Below, piece by piece: positions 16,430 to 25,912 of a stretch of 64,000 bases of DNA. Below the pieces are notes generated by a model, which searched no databases, was not told where the DNA came from, and saw nothing but the letters and a program-made list of their open reading frames with translations. Source of the DNA: Klebsiella pneumoniae (GTDB taxonomy: Bacteria > Pseudomonadota > Gammaproteobacteria > Pseudomonadales > UBA5518). The stretch's first letter is position 1; every line of letters starts with the position of its first letter. Position numbers and translations under genes: made by a program. The stretch spans positions 1 to 64,000 of the forward strand of contig CAMAXE010000019.1 in assembly GCA_945862145.1 (NCBI GenBank), read 5' to 3'.

Positions 16430-16574
16430 GTCGGGGGCATGGCCCCCTTCTACGGGGAGGTCGGGGGCATGGCCCCCTCCTACGGGGAGGTCGGGGGCAT
16501 GGCCCCCTTTTACGAGGGAGGTCGGGGGCATGGCCCCTCCTGCCAGAGGCGTAGGAGCGGGCCATGCCCGCGAC
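16430..16574. repeat. Four ~30-bp tandem repeats followed by a REP-like copy
   Basis: Units start at 16430, 16460, 16490 and 16521. Each begins GTCGGGGGCATGGCCCC and ends TACGGGGAG or a variant; the third is 31 bp and the fourth is diverged. A GTAGGAGCGGGCCATGCCCG sequence at 16551-16574 follows in the opposite orientation. Every unit holds a GGGGGCATGGCCCCC palindrome. The array lies between the amidohydrolase stop and the SnoaL-like gene start. Confidence 0.85.
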
Positions 16575-16587
16575 CCCGCAGCCCGGC

Positions 16588-18324
16588 TCAGGCAGCCACA
16601 GGCTCAGGCTGCGAGCCCCGGATCAGCCGTCCCGGTGTGGCCCCCGTAGGCTGCCCGCGGTCATAGACCAGTTCGCCGCTCACGATAGTCGCCACATAAC
16701 CGTCGGCCGTCTGGAAGACTCGCCGCCCGCCCGCAGGCAGGTCGTATATCACGCCCGGTGTGTGCAGCTTCAGTCCTTCGAAATCGATCAGGTTGAAATC
16801 GGCCTTCATGCCCGGGCGCAGCAGGCCGCGGTCCAGCAAGCCCACCGACCGCGCCGTCTTCTGCGTCTGCAGATGCACCACCCATTCGACCGGCACGCAC
16901 TCGCCGCGCTGACGGTCACGCGCCATGTACTGGAGCATGAACGTGGGCGTGCTGGCATCGCAGAGCACGCCGCAGTGAGCGCCGGCATCCGAGAGGCTGA
17001 TCACCGCGTTCTCATCGTGGAGCATCGCGAGCTGGCGGCTCAAATCATGGGTCTGGTAGCCGAAGACCGGGAAGAACAGCATCCGCTTGCCGCCGTTCTC
17101 GAGCATGCGGTCGTAGGCGCGCTCCGCCGGGCTCACGCCGAGCCGCGCAGCCTCCGCGGCGATGCTGTCACCAGGCGCGGGCTCGTAGCAGGGATCGTCG
17201 CCGAGCGGGTACATGCTCTCCCACTCGCCAAGCAGCCGGTCGAGGATGGGGTGACCGAAGGCCTGCGCGGGTTCGGCAAGCATGGCCGCCTTCACCGCCG
17301 GGTCCCGCAGTTTCGCCAGACGCTCCTCCGCGGGCAGGCCGGCCAACGGCGCGAAAGTCTGGTGCATCATGAAAGGGTGCGCGGTGCCGTCGAAAGCAAG
17401 CAGGATGGTGACCGGCCGCGCGCCCACATGGGCGATCAGCTGCGCGCCCTCGGCATTGGCTTGGCGCACGTAGTCCAGTTGCTCCTGCACCCGGGACCAC
17501 TCCTCGTCACTGCGGTAAAACAGCACGAAGCCGATCGGACGGCCGGTCTCGATGGACAGGCGCTTCATCCACTCCATCTCCTTTTGCCATTCGTCAAAGT
17601 CCGAGACCAGCTGGTATACGCCCTTGCCGGTCTCGCCCAGCACGCGGCCTATCCCCAGCAACTCGGCCTCGTCCGCATAGGTGCCCGGCATCACCGCGCC
17701 GTCACGGGTGCGGTGGAGCTGGGTGCGTGAGGTGCTGAAGCCCACGGCACCGGCCTCTATCCCCTCGCGCACGATCGCAGCCATCTTTTCTACGTCTTCC
17801 GGGGTGGCCAGCTCATTGCGCACCCCGCGCTCGCCCATTACATAGGTGCGTACCGCGCAGTGGGGCACCTGGGCTGCGATGTCGATGGCGTGCGGCAGGC
17901 CCTCGAGCACATCCAGATATTCCGGGAAGCTCTCCCAGCCCCAGGTGATGCCCTCGTGGAGTGCGGTTCCCGGGATATCCTCGACGTCCTCCATTACCGC
18001 GATCAGCGCATCGCGGGAGGCCGTATCCGGTTTGCAGGGCGCAAAGCCCACGCCACAGTTGCCCATCACCAGCGTGGTGGTGCCGTGGTTCGAGGCCGGG
18101 GACAGCAGCGGGTCCCAGGTGGCCTGGCCATCCATATGGGTGTGGACGTCGACCCAGCCGGGGGTGACGAGCAGGCCCGCGGCGTCGATCTCGCGGTGAC
18201 CCTTGCCGTCTACCCGGCCAACGGCGGCGATGCGCGCCCCGGAAACGGCGATATCGCCCGTGAATCCGGGCGCCCCACTGCCATCAATGATCCACCCGTT
18301 GCGGATGATGAGATCGTATTGCAT
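16588..18324 (-). CDS. N-acyl-D-amino-acid deacylase-type amidohydrolase
   Basis: This 578-residue enzyme belongs to the D-aminoacylase branch of the amidohydrolase superfamily. It starts with the small beta-sandwich (LIIRNGWIIDGSGAPG), followed by the metal motif VDVHTHMDG (H61, H63) and TTLVMGNCGVGFAPC, with a Cys common in this family. A later run SLSDAGAHCGVLCDAS holds the conserved catalytic Asp. It probably removes acyl groups from N-acyl-D-amino acids or opens related cyclic amides. It is divergent from the TonB-dependent receptor gene, with which it shares a 409-bp upstream region. Substrate assignments in this family are unreliable. Confidence 0.82.
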   Translation of the reverse strand: MQYDLIIRNGWIIDGSGAPGFTGDIAVSGARIAAVGRVDGKGHREIDAAGLLVTPGWVDVHTHMDGQATWDPLLSPASNHGTTTLVMGNCGVGFAPCKPDTASRDALIAVMEDVEDIPGTALHEGITWGWESFPEYLDVLEGLPHAIDIAAQVPHCAVRTYVMGERGVRNELATPEDVEKMAAIVREGIEAGAVGFSTSRTQLHRTRDGAVMPGTYADEAELLGIGRVLGETGKGVYQLVSDFDEWQKEMEWMKRLSIETGRPIGFVLFYRSDEEWSRVQEQLDYVRQANAEGAQLIAHVGARPVTILLAFDGTAHPFMMHQTFAPLAGLPAEERLAKLRDPAVKAAMLAEPAQAFGHPILDRLLGEWESMYPLGDDPCYEPAPGDSIAAEAARLGVSPAERAYDRMLENGGKRMLFFPVFGYQTHDLSRQLAMLHDENAVISLSDAGAHCGVLCDASTPTFMLQYMARDRQRGECVPVEWVVHLQTQKTARSVGLLDRGLLRPGMKADFNLIDFEGLKLHTPGVIYDLPAGGRRVFQTADGYVATIVSGELVYDRGQPTGATPGRLIRGSQPEPVAA

Positions 18325-18733
18325 AGACGGGCTCCTTGGCGGGTAGGACCGGGGCAGGCTGAAGCAAGGGAAGTCTAGCCCAAGGGCAAGGCCCGGACGC
18401 TTACGCTTTCTTGAGGAAACATGGCAGCAGCAGGCGAGGCGAAAGCGCTCCTCCGGGGCAACTCAGGGGTTCGGGCCACCCGGCGCACCAATGGGGTGCC
18501 TGTCGCTGCCAAATTTTTACGGCATTAGGCCTAAGCGGGGCAGGACGGTGCTGCCTTCAGGGTCCATGATTGGTTCAGGGCGAGTCGGATCTCGTCCGTT
18601 CAGCGGATGCATTCACGAGAGTGTTCCGGCTACGTTGGGATGCCGCCGGGAAGGGGAAGCAGGTTTTGGCAACCTCCCCGGCAATGAACTCACACAAGTA
18701 GAAACAACCGTAATTTCGGAGAAGGGGTAACAC
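18325..18733. promoter_or_regulatory. Divergent promoter region before the TonB-dependent receptor
   Basis: This 409-bp region separates two divergent genes. The only clear signal is the ribosome-binding sequence GGAGAAGGGG just before the receptor ATG. A small frame at 18491-18730 has no protein-like features or homology that I recognise. No Fur box or riboswitch was recognised by eye. Confidence 0.4.
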
Positions 18734-21229
18734 ATGCGCAGATCTTCCGTTCAATTTCCACTTTCTGCACTCGCGCTGGCCATAGCCGCCGGCACGGGCC
18801 TGACGCTGCCCGCGGCAGCCCAGGACAAGACACAGAGCTCAGGCCTCGAGGAAATCGTGGTTACAGCCCAGCGCCGCGAGGAGTCCCTGCAGGAGACCCC
18901 GATCTCCATCACTGCCTTCACAGAAAGCAAACTGAACGACCTCGGCGTCTTCGACATCGCGCAGGTCGCGGATTTCGCGCCCAACGTCAACATCCAGAAG
19001 CAGCCCTCGTCCAACGGCAACATGGGTATCTTTATCCGCGGCATGGGCATGGGTGAGACCTCGCTCCTCGCCGACCCCAAGGTCGGCATGTACATCGATG
19101 GCGTCTTCATGAGCAAGACCATCGGTGCGGTCTTCGACGTGGTGGACATCGAACGCGTGGAAGTGCTGCGCGGCCCGCAAGGCACGCTGTTCGGCCGTAA
19201 CACCACGGGTGGTGCCGTCAACGTCACCACCAAGAAGCCCACCGGCGAGTGGGGCTTCAAGGCCGACGGCTCCATAGGCAACTTCGGCTACACCCGCGAG
19301 GGCGTGAGCGTCGACTTCCCGAAGGTCGCCAACGTAGCCGCCAAGATCTCTGCCAATCGCATGAAAACCGACGGTTGGGCCGACAACAACTACCAGGGGC
19401 CGGCACAGCCCACCATGAACCCGGGTGACGGGGTGTCGAAAAATCTCGCCAGCGAGGACAACTGGGCGGGCCGCTTGGCCCTGCGGTGGACCCCCACGGA
19501 CGCCGTCACGGTCGATTACTCCTACGACATGACGGACAACAAGGGCGTGCCCGCTCCCTTCCAGATCGTCAAAGTGAAAGACAGCCTCTACAACGGCTTC
19601 ACCACCACCGCTCTGCCCTTCCAGTTCCTGGGCGGCTCGCTTTACCAGGACATGGCCGCCACGGTCGGAGACCCCAAGAAGCGCCGTGACGACTACACCC
19701 TGGATGCCGTATCCGACGAGTGGCTGGACATCGAGGGTCACTCGCTGACCGTCGCCTGGGAGCTCTCGGACGCCATCACCCTGAAGTACATCGGCGGCAT
19801 CCGCAGCGTGGATTCGGGCTATGACAGCACCGATCTCGACAGTGGTGCCTACATCGCGCGGGACTTGTTCTATGGCGGTGGCGCAGCCATCCCGACGCAG
19901 GGCTTCAGCGCCGCCATCGACAAGGGCACCATAAAAACCGACACGCACGAACTCCAGATCATCGGCAACCTGATGGATGACCGGCTGTTCTTCACCGGCG
20001 GCCTGTTCACCTACAAGGAAAGGGTGGAACAGGTGAACCCCCAGACCTTTGCGCTGCCGATCGCGTTCGTTGCACCGGGCGGGGCCAGTACGCCCTTCCT
20101 CGGACCGCTCTACAACGCCGCAGGTTTCTGCCCGTCCCAGTACGGCGGCTTCGTATGCATCGGCACGCAGCGCCTTCCGCTGTTCGACTCGGTCGGTGAG
20201 ATCGGCGTGAACGACTTCGCCTACGGCGGCGACTCGAAATCTTGGGCGGCCTACGGTCAGATGACCTACAAGATCACCGAGCAGTTCGATCTGACCGCCG
20301 GCATCCGTTACACCGAGGACGAGAAAGACCAGTTCCTGTTCAACCAGAGCCTCGACATCGACGCCTCGACGCCGGGCACGCAGGTTGGCCGCGTGGAGGC
20401 CGACGACAAGTGGAACAACACCAGCTATGTCGTGGTGGCTAACTACAAGATCACCGACGACGTCAGCACCTACCTCAAGTACTCGACCGGCTACAACGGC
20501 GGTGGATTTAACGCCCGCGCCAGCACGCTTTCGTCCTTCACCACGCCCTTCGCCGAAGAGGAGGTCGAGACCTGGGAACTGGGTCTGAAGTCCGAGTGGT
20601 GGGATAACCGCCTGCGCGTGAACGGTGCGATCTTCACCAACGACTACACCGACATCCAGATCGCGCAGTTCGAGGCGGGCGCCGGTGGCGCGTCCAGCAA
20701 GATCGTGAACGCCGGCGCCGGCACCTACGAAGGCTTCGAGCTTGAAGTCGTCGCGGTACCTGTGGACGGCCTGACCATCGAGGCCAGCTACGGCTACCTC
20801 GATGCCCAGTACGACGAGTTCGTGGCGCGCAACCCGGGCACCAACCAGCTCGAGGACATATCCGGCATCACCACCGTGACGCAGGCTCCGAAGAACTCGG
20901 GCAATGTGGGCGTGCAGTACGACTTCGCACCGATTGAAATAGGCCAGTTCTCGGCGCGCATGGACGTGGCGTACAAGGACAGCTTCGTGTTCCATCCCTT
21001 CAACAACCAGTTCGACTCGACGGACGACCGCACCCTGGTCAACGCCCGCCTGAGTCTGAACAACATCGCCGTGGGCGATGGCGAACTGCGCGTGTCGCTC
21101 TGGGGCAAGAACATCACGGACGAGGAGTACCGGAACTGGGGTATCGACTTCGGCTCCTTGGGCTTCGCGGGTGACGTCTACGGCGAGCCGCGTACCTACG
21201 GCATCGACCTGAGCTATCAGTTCCAGTGA
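18734..21229 (+). CDS. TonB-dependent outer-membrane receptor
   Basis: This 831-residue protein has a signal peptide (SALALAIAAGTGLTLPAAA), a TonB box-like stretch EEIVVTAQRREE, a plug domain (GNMGIFIRGMGMGETS, RVEVLRGPQGTLFGRNTTGG) and a beta barrel ending YGIDLSYQFQ with terminal aromatic residues. It imports a large or scarce compound across the outer membrane using TonB energy. Its sequence is of the general IroN/FyuA-like group common in sphingomonads and marine gammaproteobacteria; no siderophore genes are near. The divergent D-aminoacylase-like gene hints at a peptide or acylated amino acid, but this is weak evidence. A strong terminator follows. Confidence 0.93.
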   Translation: MRRSSVQFPLSALALAIAAGTGLTLPAAAQDKTQSSGLEEIVVTAQRREESLQETPISITAFTESKLNDLGVFDIAQVADFAPNVNIQKQPSSNGNMGIFIRGMGMGETSLLADPKVGMYIDGVFMSKTIGAVFDVVDIERVEVLRGPQGTLFGRNTTGGAVNVTTKKPTGEWGFKADGSIGNFGYTREGVSVDFPKVANVAAKISANRMKTDGWADNNYQGPAQPTMNPGDGVSKNLASEDNWAGRLALRWTPTDAVTVDYSYDMTDNKGVPAPFQIVKVKDSLYNGFTTTALPFQFLGGSLYQDMAATVGDPKKRRDDYTLDAVSDEWLDIEGHSLTVAWELSDAITLKYIGGIRSVDSGYDSTDLDSGAYIARDLFYGGGAAIPTQGFSAAIDKGTIKTDTHELQIIGNLMDDRLFFTGGLFTYKERVEQVNPQTFALPIAFVAPGGASTPFLGPLYNAAGFCPSQYGGFVCIGTQRLPLFDSVGEIGVNDFAYGGDSKSWAAYGQMTYKITEQFDLTAGIRYTEDEKDQFLFNQSLDIDASTPGTQVGRVEADDKWNNTSYVVVANYKITDDVSTYLKYSTGYNGGGFNARASTLSSFTTPFAEEEVETWELGLKSEWWDNRLRVNGAIFTNDYTDIQIAQFEAGAGGASSKIVNAGAGTYEGFELEVVAVPVDGLTIEASYGYLDAQYDEFVARNPGTNQLEDISGITTVTQAPKNSGNVGVQYDFAPIEIGQFSARMDVAYKDSFVFHPFNNQFDSTDDRTLVNARLSLNNIAVGDGELRVSLWGKNITDEEYRNWGIDFGSLGFAGDVYGEPRTYGIDLSYQFQ

Positions 21230-21257
21230 CCAACGGCCCTCGGGCCTGCCAGATGAC

Positions 21258-21285
21258 AGAGCGGCCTTCGGGCCGCTCTTTTTTT
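21258..21285 (+). terminator. Rho-independent terminator after the receptor gene
   Basis: A 9-bp stem AGAGCGGCC/GGCCGCTCT with a TTCG tetraloop is followed by seven T. It begins 28 nt after the receptor stop and ends 9 nt before the start of the next gene, which therefore has a very short leader or relies on read-through. Confidence 0.9.
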
Positions 21286-21294
21286 GGGCCTCGA

Positions 21295-22299
21295 ATGGAC
21301 GAACACGCCGATTTCACTCCGCCGCACTGGCTACGAAACGCGCACATCCAGTCGATCCTGGCGAGCGTGGGGCCACGCCGTGCGCTGGCGCGCTCCCGTG
21401 CCAGTGCGATGCTCCGGGCGAGCCGTGATGAAATCCTCGACTGTGGCGAGGGCATCCGGCTCCACGGCCAATACGCGGAGGCAAGCGCTGAACCGCGTGG
21501 GCTGGCCGTACTTATCCACGGCTGGCACGGCCATACAGGCTCGGCCTATCTGCTGGCAGCAGCCGCAGAACTACACGCCCGGGGTTTCTCGGTGTTCCGC
21601 CTGCACCTGCGGGACCACGGGCCGAGCTCATACCTGAACCGCGGCCTGTTCAATTCGGTGCGATTGCCAGAGGTCGTGAATGCGGTGGCCCACATCGCGG
21701 AACTTCACCCTCACCCGCGCTTGTTCCTGGGTGGTTTCTCGCTGGGCGGCAACTTCGCCCTGCGGGTGGCGCTGGCGGCACCAGGGGTTGGTATCGCGCT
21801 CGACCGCGTGGTGGCAATCTGCCCGGTGCTGGATCCGGCGCATACCATGGCGGTGCTTGGACGCAGCCCGCTTTACCACGGCTATTTCCTGCGCAAATGG
21901 AAGCGCGCAATGCGCGAGAAGCTGCGGCACTTTCCGGAGTACGGCTTTGGAGCCGAACTTGAAAAACTGCAAAACCTGGAGGAGATGAACCGCTTCTTCG
22001 TGCCGCGCTACACGGACTTCAGCGATAGCGGCGCGTATCTGGCTGCCTATGCACTGACCGGAGAGCGGCTGGCAACACTCACCGTGCCCTGCCACCTGGT
22101 CACCAGCGCGGATGACCCCGTGATTCCGGTTGCCGATCTGGATCGAATCGCGAGACCCGCAGCGCTCGAGATCGAGGTGAGCCCGCACGGCGGGCACTGC
22201 GGTTTCATACGCGACTGGCGCCTGCGCGGCTGGGCCGAGCAGCGCATGGCCACGATCTTCTGCCAAGCGAGCGAGAGCCCCTCTGCGGGGGATCCCTAG
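21295..22299 (+). CDS. YheT/EMB8-type alpha/beta hydrolase
   Basis: This 334-residue protein has the family start TPPHWLRNAHIQSILASV, oxyanion region AVLIHGWHGH, nucleophile elbow GGFSLGGNF (S149), acid region VTSADDPVIP and catalytic His in SPHGGHCGF. Such proteins are poorly characterised esterases. The start at 21295 avoids placing the coding region over the terminator hairpin; a frame from 21226 would overlap the receptor stop. It converges with the autotransporter gene, overlapping by 4 nt. Confidence 0.85.
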   Translation: MDEHADFTPPHWLRNAHIQSILASVGPRRALARSRASAMLRASRDEILDCGEGIRLHGQYAEASAEPRGLAVLIHGWHGHTGSAYLLAAAAELHARGFSVFRLHLRDHGPSSYLNRGLFNSVRLPEVVNAVAHIAELHPHPRLFLGGFSLGGNFALRVALAAPGVGIALDRVVAICPVLDPAHTMAVLGRSPLYHGYFLRKWKRAMREKLRHFPEYGFGAELEKLQNLEEMNRFFVPRYTDFSDSGAYLAAYALTGERLATLTVPCHLVTSADDPVIPVADLDRIARPAALEIEVSPHGGHCGFIRDWRLRGWAEQRMATIFCQASESPSAGDP

Positions 22300-24221
22300 A
22301 AACCGTAGCTGAGATTCAGCCCCAGGTACTGCGCCTCGATATGGTTGTCGTCGTAGCGGTAGGACAGGCCGAGCCGCAGCCCGCCATCCCAGCGCGCGTC
22401 CACCGCCAGCGAGGCGCGGACCCCGTTGTCATCGATCGTATAGCCCGGCATGCGGAACCACGGACCCGCATCGAGGTTTTTGCTTACTGCTGTGACCGTC
22501 TTTGCCGGATCCTCGAATTCCTCGAACCAAGCCACCTCCCCGCGCAGCGCCACCGCTGCGGCGCCGACTCGCCACGGGTAGCTCGCGAACACACCAGCCC
22601 GGCCGATCAGCGAATCGCGCTCCAGATCAGCAAACCGCATCGCCGAGGAACTGGCGCCCTCTTCGGCATAGCCGTCGAGCTCAACCTGCTGGTACTCGGC
22701 AGCCAGAAACGGCCCGAAACGCAGCGTGTAGCCATCCGGCGTCATGTCGACACCTATATCCACCGCCGCCCCGAAGACATCGGCATCTGTCGCGCCGCGC
22801 TCGCGCCGGAGCATCCGCGAACCGAGGCCGAAGACGCGATCGATATCCTCGACGTCCGTTTTACCGAGCGTCAGCACGGCATCCGCGAACCAGTCACCGC
22901 GACGGAAGCCCGCAAACACAGACCCCATGACCCCCGCGGTATCGAAACTGCTGCCTGAACCGTCGATGGTGTGCCGGCCAGACTGAGAACCCAACGCAGC
23001 GCCCACCAACCAGTCATTGCCGAGTGCGTGGCTCACGCCCAGCGTGATATCGCTGGCATCCGAACTGGCCGCAGGCGTAGCAGCGCTCTCGGCAAGATCA
23101 AGACGTGCGCCCTGCACCGAGGCGAACAGTTCCCAGCGCGCGTCACGCCGCTCCCAGCGGCCTGCGGCGAGCTGTTCGCTAAGCGTGTTCTGGTAGGCCT
23201 TTGCATCGCCCAGCACCGCCTCGGGGATCATCGCGTACTGCCCGGGTGCGCGGATGACCGATTCAATCAGGTCTGCGCCGGCGCGGGCGGTGGCCTGGGT
23301 AGGGTGCAAGCCGTCGTTGAAGACGAAGTCATCGGGACTGCCACCGGCAGCCTTGCCGCGACCCGCAGGCTCGATGCACCCGGGTCCACCGATGGCCGTG
23401 GCGTCGAAACAGACGCGGGTCTGGTCGAGATCCGCCGCAAAGCCGTAGCGGCCCGGGTCCGTCAGTACTTCGTTATAGAACGCCGTGAGATCGATCGTGA
23501 TGAAGTTGCCTTCGATCGCCTTGAGGCCTTGCAGATAGGCCTGATTGAAGGCCAGCGCGCCCTGGGTGCGACTGCGCCCCAGCGGCGTCAGTCCCTCGCT
23601 GTCGAAATTGGTGCTGTCCGAGAAACTTCCCAGATCAGGCAGCATCGGGGTCACCACGTAGCGCGCGCCAGCGCCCACCAGGGCCTCGGCAATCTGCACG
23701 CTGACGGCCACGGTCTGCGCGGGGTCATCGAGGTCACGGATGTCATTGCCTGCGGGCTGCATAAAAAAAAGCGTGCTGGGGCCGATGGACAGCGTGCCCG
23801 CCGCGAGCCGCTGCAGGAAACCGGGGCCCGAGGAACTGAAGGCGCCGATCGAGAAGGTCTGGGTGCCCGTCACGGACTGCAGCACCTGCTCAGAACGGTA
23901 AGCCGCCACTGCGAAACTGATGTTGTTCGTTTGCACCGTGTCCGTGCGCGGCAAGACCACCAGCGGCGCCGAGGGCGTCAATCGCCCGATGCCGAGATCG
24001 AGCGCCAGCCATTCGGGCATGGCGTAGCCGCGCGCGCCGGTGGCGGGATCGATGTTGGTCAGTCGCAGGCCCGTGCGGTAGCCGAAGTCCGGATCGGGAA
24101 ACTGGCCGGCATCGTCGTAGCTCGCGCCGAAAACGATCATTTGATCGAAGGGAAGCCCGGCACGGGCGACAGAGGCGGCCAGCGCGCTGATTGCAAAAAA
24201 TGAAACGTACCGTCTGAGCAT
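22296..24221 (-). CDS. GDSL-family esterase autotransporter
   Basis: This 641-residue protein has a signal peptide, an SGNH/GDSL passenger (about 25-330) and a C-terminal autotransporter barrel ending in LGLNLSYGF, so it should show a lipase or esterase at the cell surface. Block I reads FGASYDD, with S34 kept but Ala at the Asp of GDSL. Block III has GND (N159), and block V has DGLHPT with D303 and H306. Block II reads FAVAAY, where the usual oxyanion Gly is missing. Catalytic Ser, Asp and His are thus present, but two nearby positions are unusual. Divergent from the AGCS symporter gene. Confidence 0.88.
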   Translation of the reverse strand: MLRRYVSFFAISALAASVARAGLPFDQMIVFGASYDDAGQFPDPDFGYRTGLRLTNIDPATGARGYAMPEWLALDLGIGRLTPSAPLVVLPRTDTVQTNNISFAVAAYRSEQVLQSVTGTQTFSIGAFSSSGPGFLQRLAAGTLSIGPSTLFFMQPAGNDIRDLDDPAQTVAVSVQIAEALVGAGARYVVTPMLPDLGSFSDSTNFDSEGLTPLGRSRTQGALAFNQAYLQGLKAIEGNFITIDLTAFYNEVLTDPGRYGFAADLDQTRVCFDATAIGGPGCIEPAGRGKAAGGSPDDFVFNDGLHPTQATARAGADLIESVIRAPGQYAMIPEAVLGDAKAYQNTLSEQLAAGRWERRDARWELFASVQGARLDLAESAATPAASSDASDITLGVSHALGNDWLVGAALGSQSGRHTIDGSGSSFDTAGVMGSVFAGFRRGDWFADAVLTLGKTDVEDIDRVFGLGSRMLRRERGATDADVFGAAVDIGVDMTPDGYTLRFGPFLAAEYQQVELDGYAEEGASSSAMRFADLERDSLIGRAGVFASYPWRVGAAAVALRGEVAWFEEFEDPAKTVTAVSKNLDAGPWFRMPGYTIDDNGVRASLAVDARWDGGLRLGLSYRYDDNHIEAQYLGLNLSYGF

Positions 24222-24336
24222 GGGTTTTTACCGGGCTTGGGGCCCATTCAGGACCGACTTGGGAATCATAGACACAAGCAGCACGTCGACTCAACGCGAT
24301 GGTGTACCATCACAAAAAAAGCGAGTGGACGCCTTT

Positions 24337-25887
24337 ATGCAACGCACTGCCACCCGATCTGCCGTTCTTCTTGCCAGCACGCTACCCGCGGCGGTTCATG
24401 CCTCAGACGGGGTGGACCAGCAGATAGCCACGGCCTTCCAGCCGATTGCCAACGCCGTGGCGGGCTTCGTCTTCGCCGCAGTCCCGATAGGCAGCGCGAG
24501 CGTGCCCTGGATCCTCTTCTGGCTCATCACGGCGGGCATTTTCTGCACGCTGTACTTTCGCTTCATTAACGTGCGTGGCATGGCCCAGGGCATGCGCATC
24601 ATCCGCGGCGACTACGAAGACCCCAATCACAGCGGCGACACCACGCACTTCCAGGCACTGGCCACGGCGTTATCGGGCACCGTGGGGCTGGGCAATATCG
24701 CCGGCGTCGCGGTTGCCGTCACCGTTGGCGGTCCGGGCGCCGCGCTGTGGATGATCATCGCCGCCTTCCTCGGCATGGCCACCAAGTTCTGCGAATGCAC
24801 GCTGGCGGTGAAATACCGTCATGAACGCCCGGATGGCTCCGTCTCGGGCGGGCCGATGTACTACCTCTCCCGCGGCATAGCCGCGAACTATCCCGCGCTT
24901 GCGCCGCTAGGTCGCGCGCTCGGCTTCAGCTTCGCCGTGCTGTGTGTCTTCGGCACCATCGGCTCGGGTAATTTCTTCCAGGTGAACAACGCCTACCAGC
25001 AGGTGCTGCTGATCACGGGCGGCGAGCACAGCATGCTCGCGGGCAGGGCCTGGCTCTTCGGGGTGGGGATGGCACTCGCCACCGGCGCGGTGGTGCTGGG
25101 CGGCATCGGGCGCATCGCCAAGGTCACCGACAAACTGGTCCCGCTGATGGCGGCGGTGTACCTGCTGGCCGGCTTGGTGGTGATCGGGGTGAACGCAGAA
25201 CACATCCCCAGCGCCATCACCCAGATCGTGGTAGGCGCCTTCTCGCCCGAGGGCGTGCAGGGCGGCATGGTCGGCGTGCTGTTGCAGGGTTTCCGCCGGG
25301 CGGCGTTCTCCAACGAGGCGGGCATCGGCTCGGCGCCCATAGCCCACGCCAGCGTCAAAACCAGCGAGCCGATGACCGAAGGCCTGGTCGCCCTGTGGGA
25401 GCCCTTCATCGATACCGTGATCATCTGCACCATGACGGCACTGGTGATCGTGATCTCGGGCGCCGCAACCATCGACCCCTCGGCCCAGGGCGTGGCGCTC
25501 ACCTCGGTGGCCTTCGGCACTGTGATGCCCTGGTTCCCGTTCGTACTGGCCTTCGTGGTGCTGCTGTTCGCCTATTCCACGATGATCAGCTACTGCTATT
25601 ACGGCACCAAGGCGGCCAATTACCTCTTCGGCGAAACACCCCTGGTGGACATCTGCTACAAGCTGTTTTTCCTCTCGGCCACGGTGGTAGGCGTCACCAT
25701 GGATCTCGACCAGCTGGTCGACTTCGCCGATGCGATCTTCTTCCTGATGGCAGTGCCCAACGTGATCGGGCTCTACCTGCTGGCCCCGGTCGTACGCCGC
25801 GAAATGAAGAGCTACTTCCAGCGTCTCGAGCGCGGCGAGATCCGCCGCACCCGTGATGCACCCGAGCACCTGATCGGCTCACCCTGA
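24337..25887 (+). CDS. AGCS-family sodium:alanine/glycine symporter
   Basis: This ~516-residue inner-membrane protein takes up alanine, glycine or similar amino acids with sodium. The family signature is ATALSGTVGLGNIAGVAVAV, and further landmarks are GPGAALWMIIAAFLGMATKF and FRRAAFSNEAGIGSAPIAH. About ten membrane segments are seen. The ATG at 24337 gives an N-terminus with a signal-like hydrophobic stretch ending AVHA, as in many AGCS proteins; upstream codons to 24220 are not supported. The peptidase and amidohydrolase genes that follow (25 bp, then a 4-nt overlap) suggest uptake of amino acids freed in the periplasm. Confidence 0.92.
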   Translation: MQRTATRSAVLLASTLPAAVHASDGVDQQIATAFQPIANAVAGFVFAAVPIGSASVPWILFWLITAGIFCTLYFRFINVRGMAQGMRIIRGDYEDPNHSGDTTHFQALATALSGTVGLGNIAGVAVAVTVGGPGAALWMIIAAFLGMATKFCECTLAVKYRHERPDGSVSGGPMYYLSRGIAANYPALAPLGRALGFSFAVLCVFGTIGSGNFFQVNNAYQQVLLITGGEHSMLAGRAWLFGVGMALATGAVVLGGIGRIAKVTDKLVPLMAAVYLLAGLVVIGVNAEHIPSAITQIVVGAFSPEGVQGGMVGVLLQGFRRAAFSNEAGIGSAPIAHASVKTSEPMTEGLVALWEPFIDTVIICTMTALVIVISGAATIDPSAQGVALTSVAFGTVMPWFPFVLAFVVLLFAYSTMISYCYYGTKAANYLFGETPLVDICYKLFFLSATVVGVTMDLDQLVDFADAIFFLMAVPNVIGLYLLAPVVRREMKSYFQRLERGEIRRTRDAPEHLIGSP

Positions 25888-25912
25888 GCCCCTCTGGCGG
25901 AGAGACCGGCGA

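Noticed and set aside
18491..18730. Small 79-codon frame before the TonB-dependent receptor
   Set aside because: No ribosome site or recognisable pattern; it occupies the region expected to hold the receptor promoter.
18839..20995. 718-codon minus-strand frame opposite the TonB-dependent receptor
   Set aside because: Antisense shadow; the plus strand shows signal peptide, plug and barrel features.
24220..24336. N-terminal extension of the AGCS symporter
   Set aside because: The extra 39 residues overlap the divergent autotransporter start and carry no conserved sequence; the ATG at 24337 gives a standard N-terminus.
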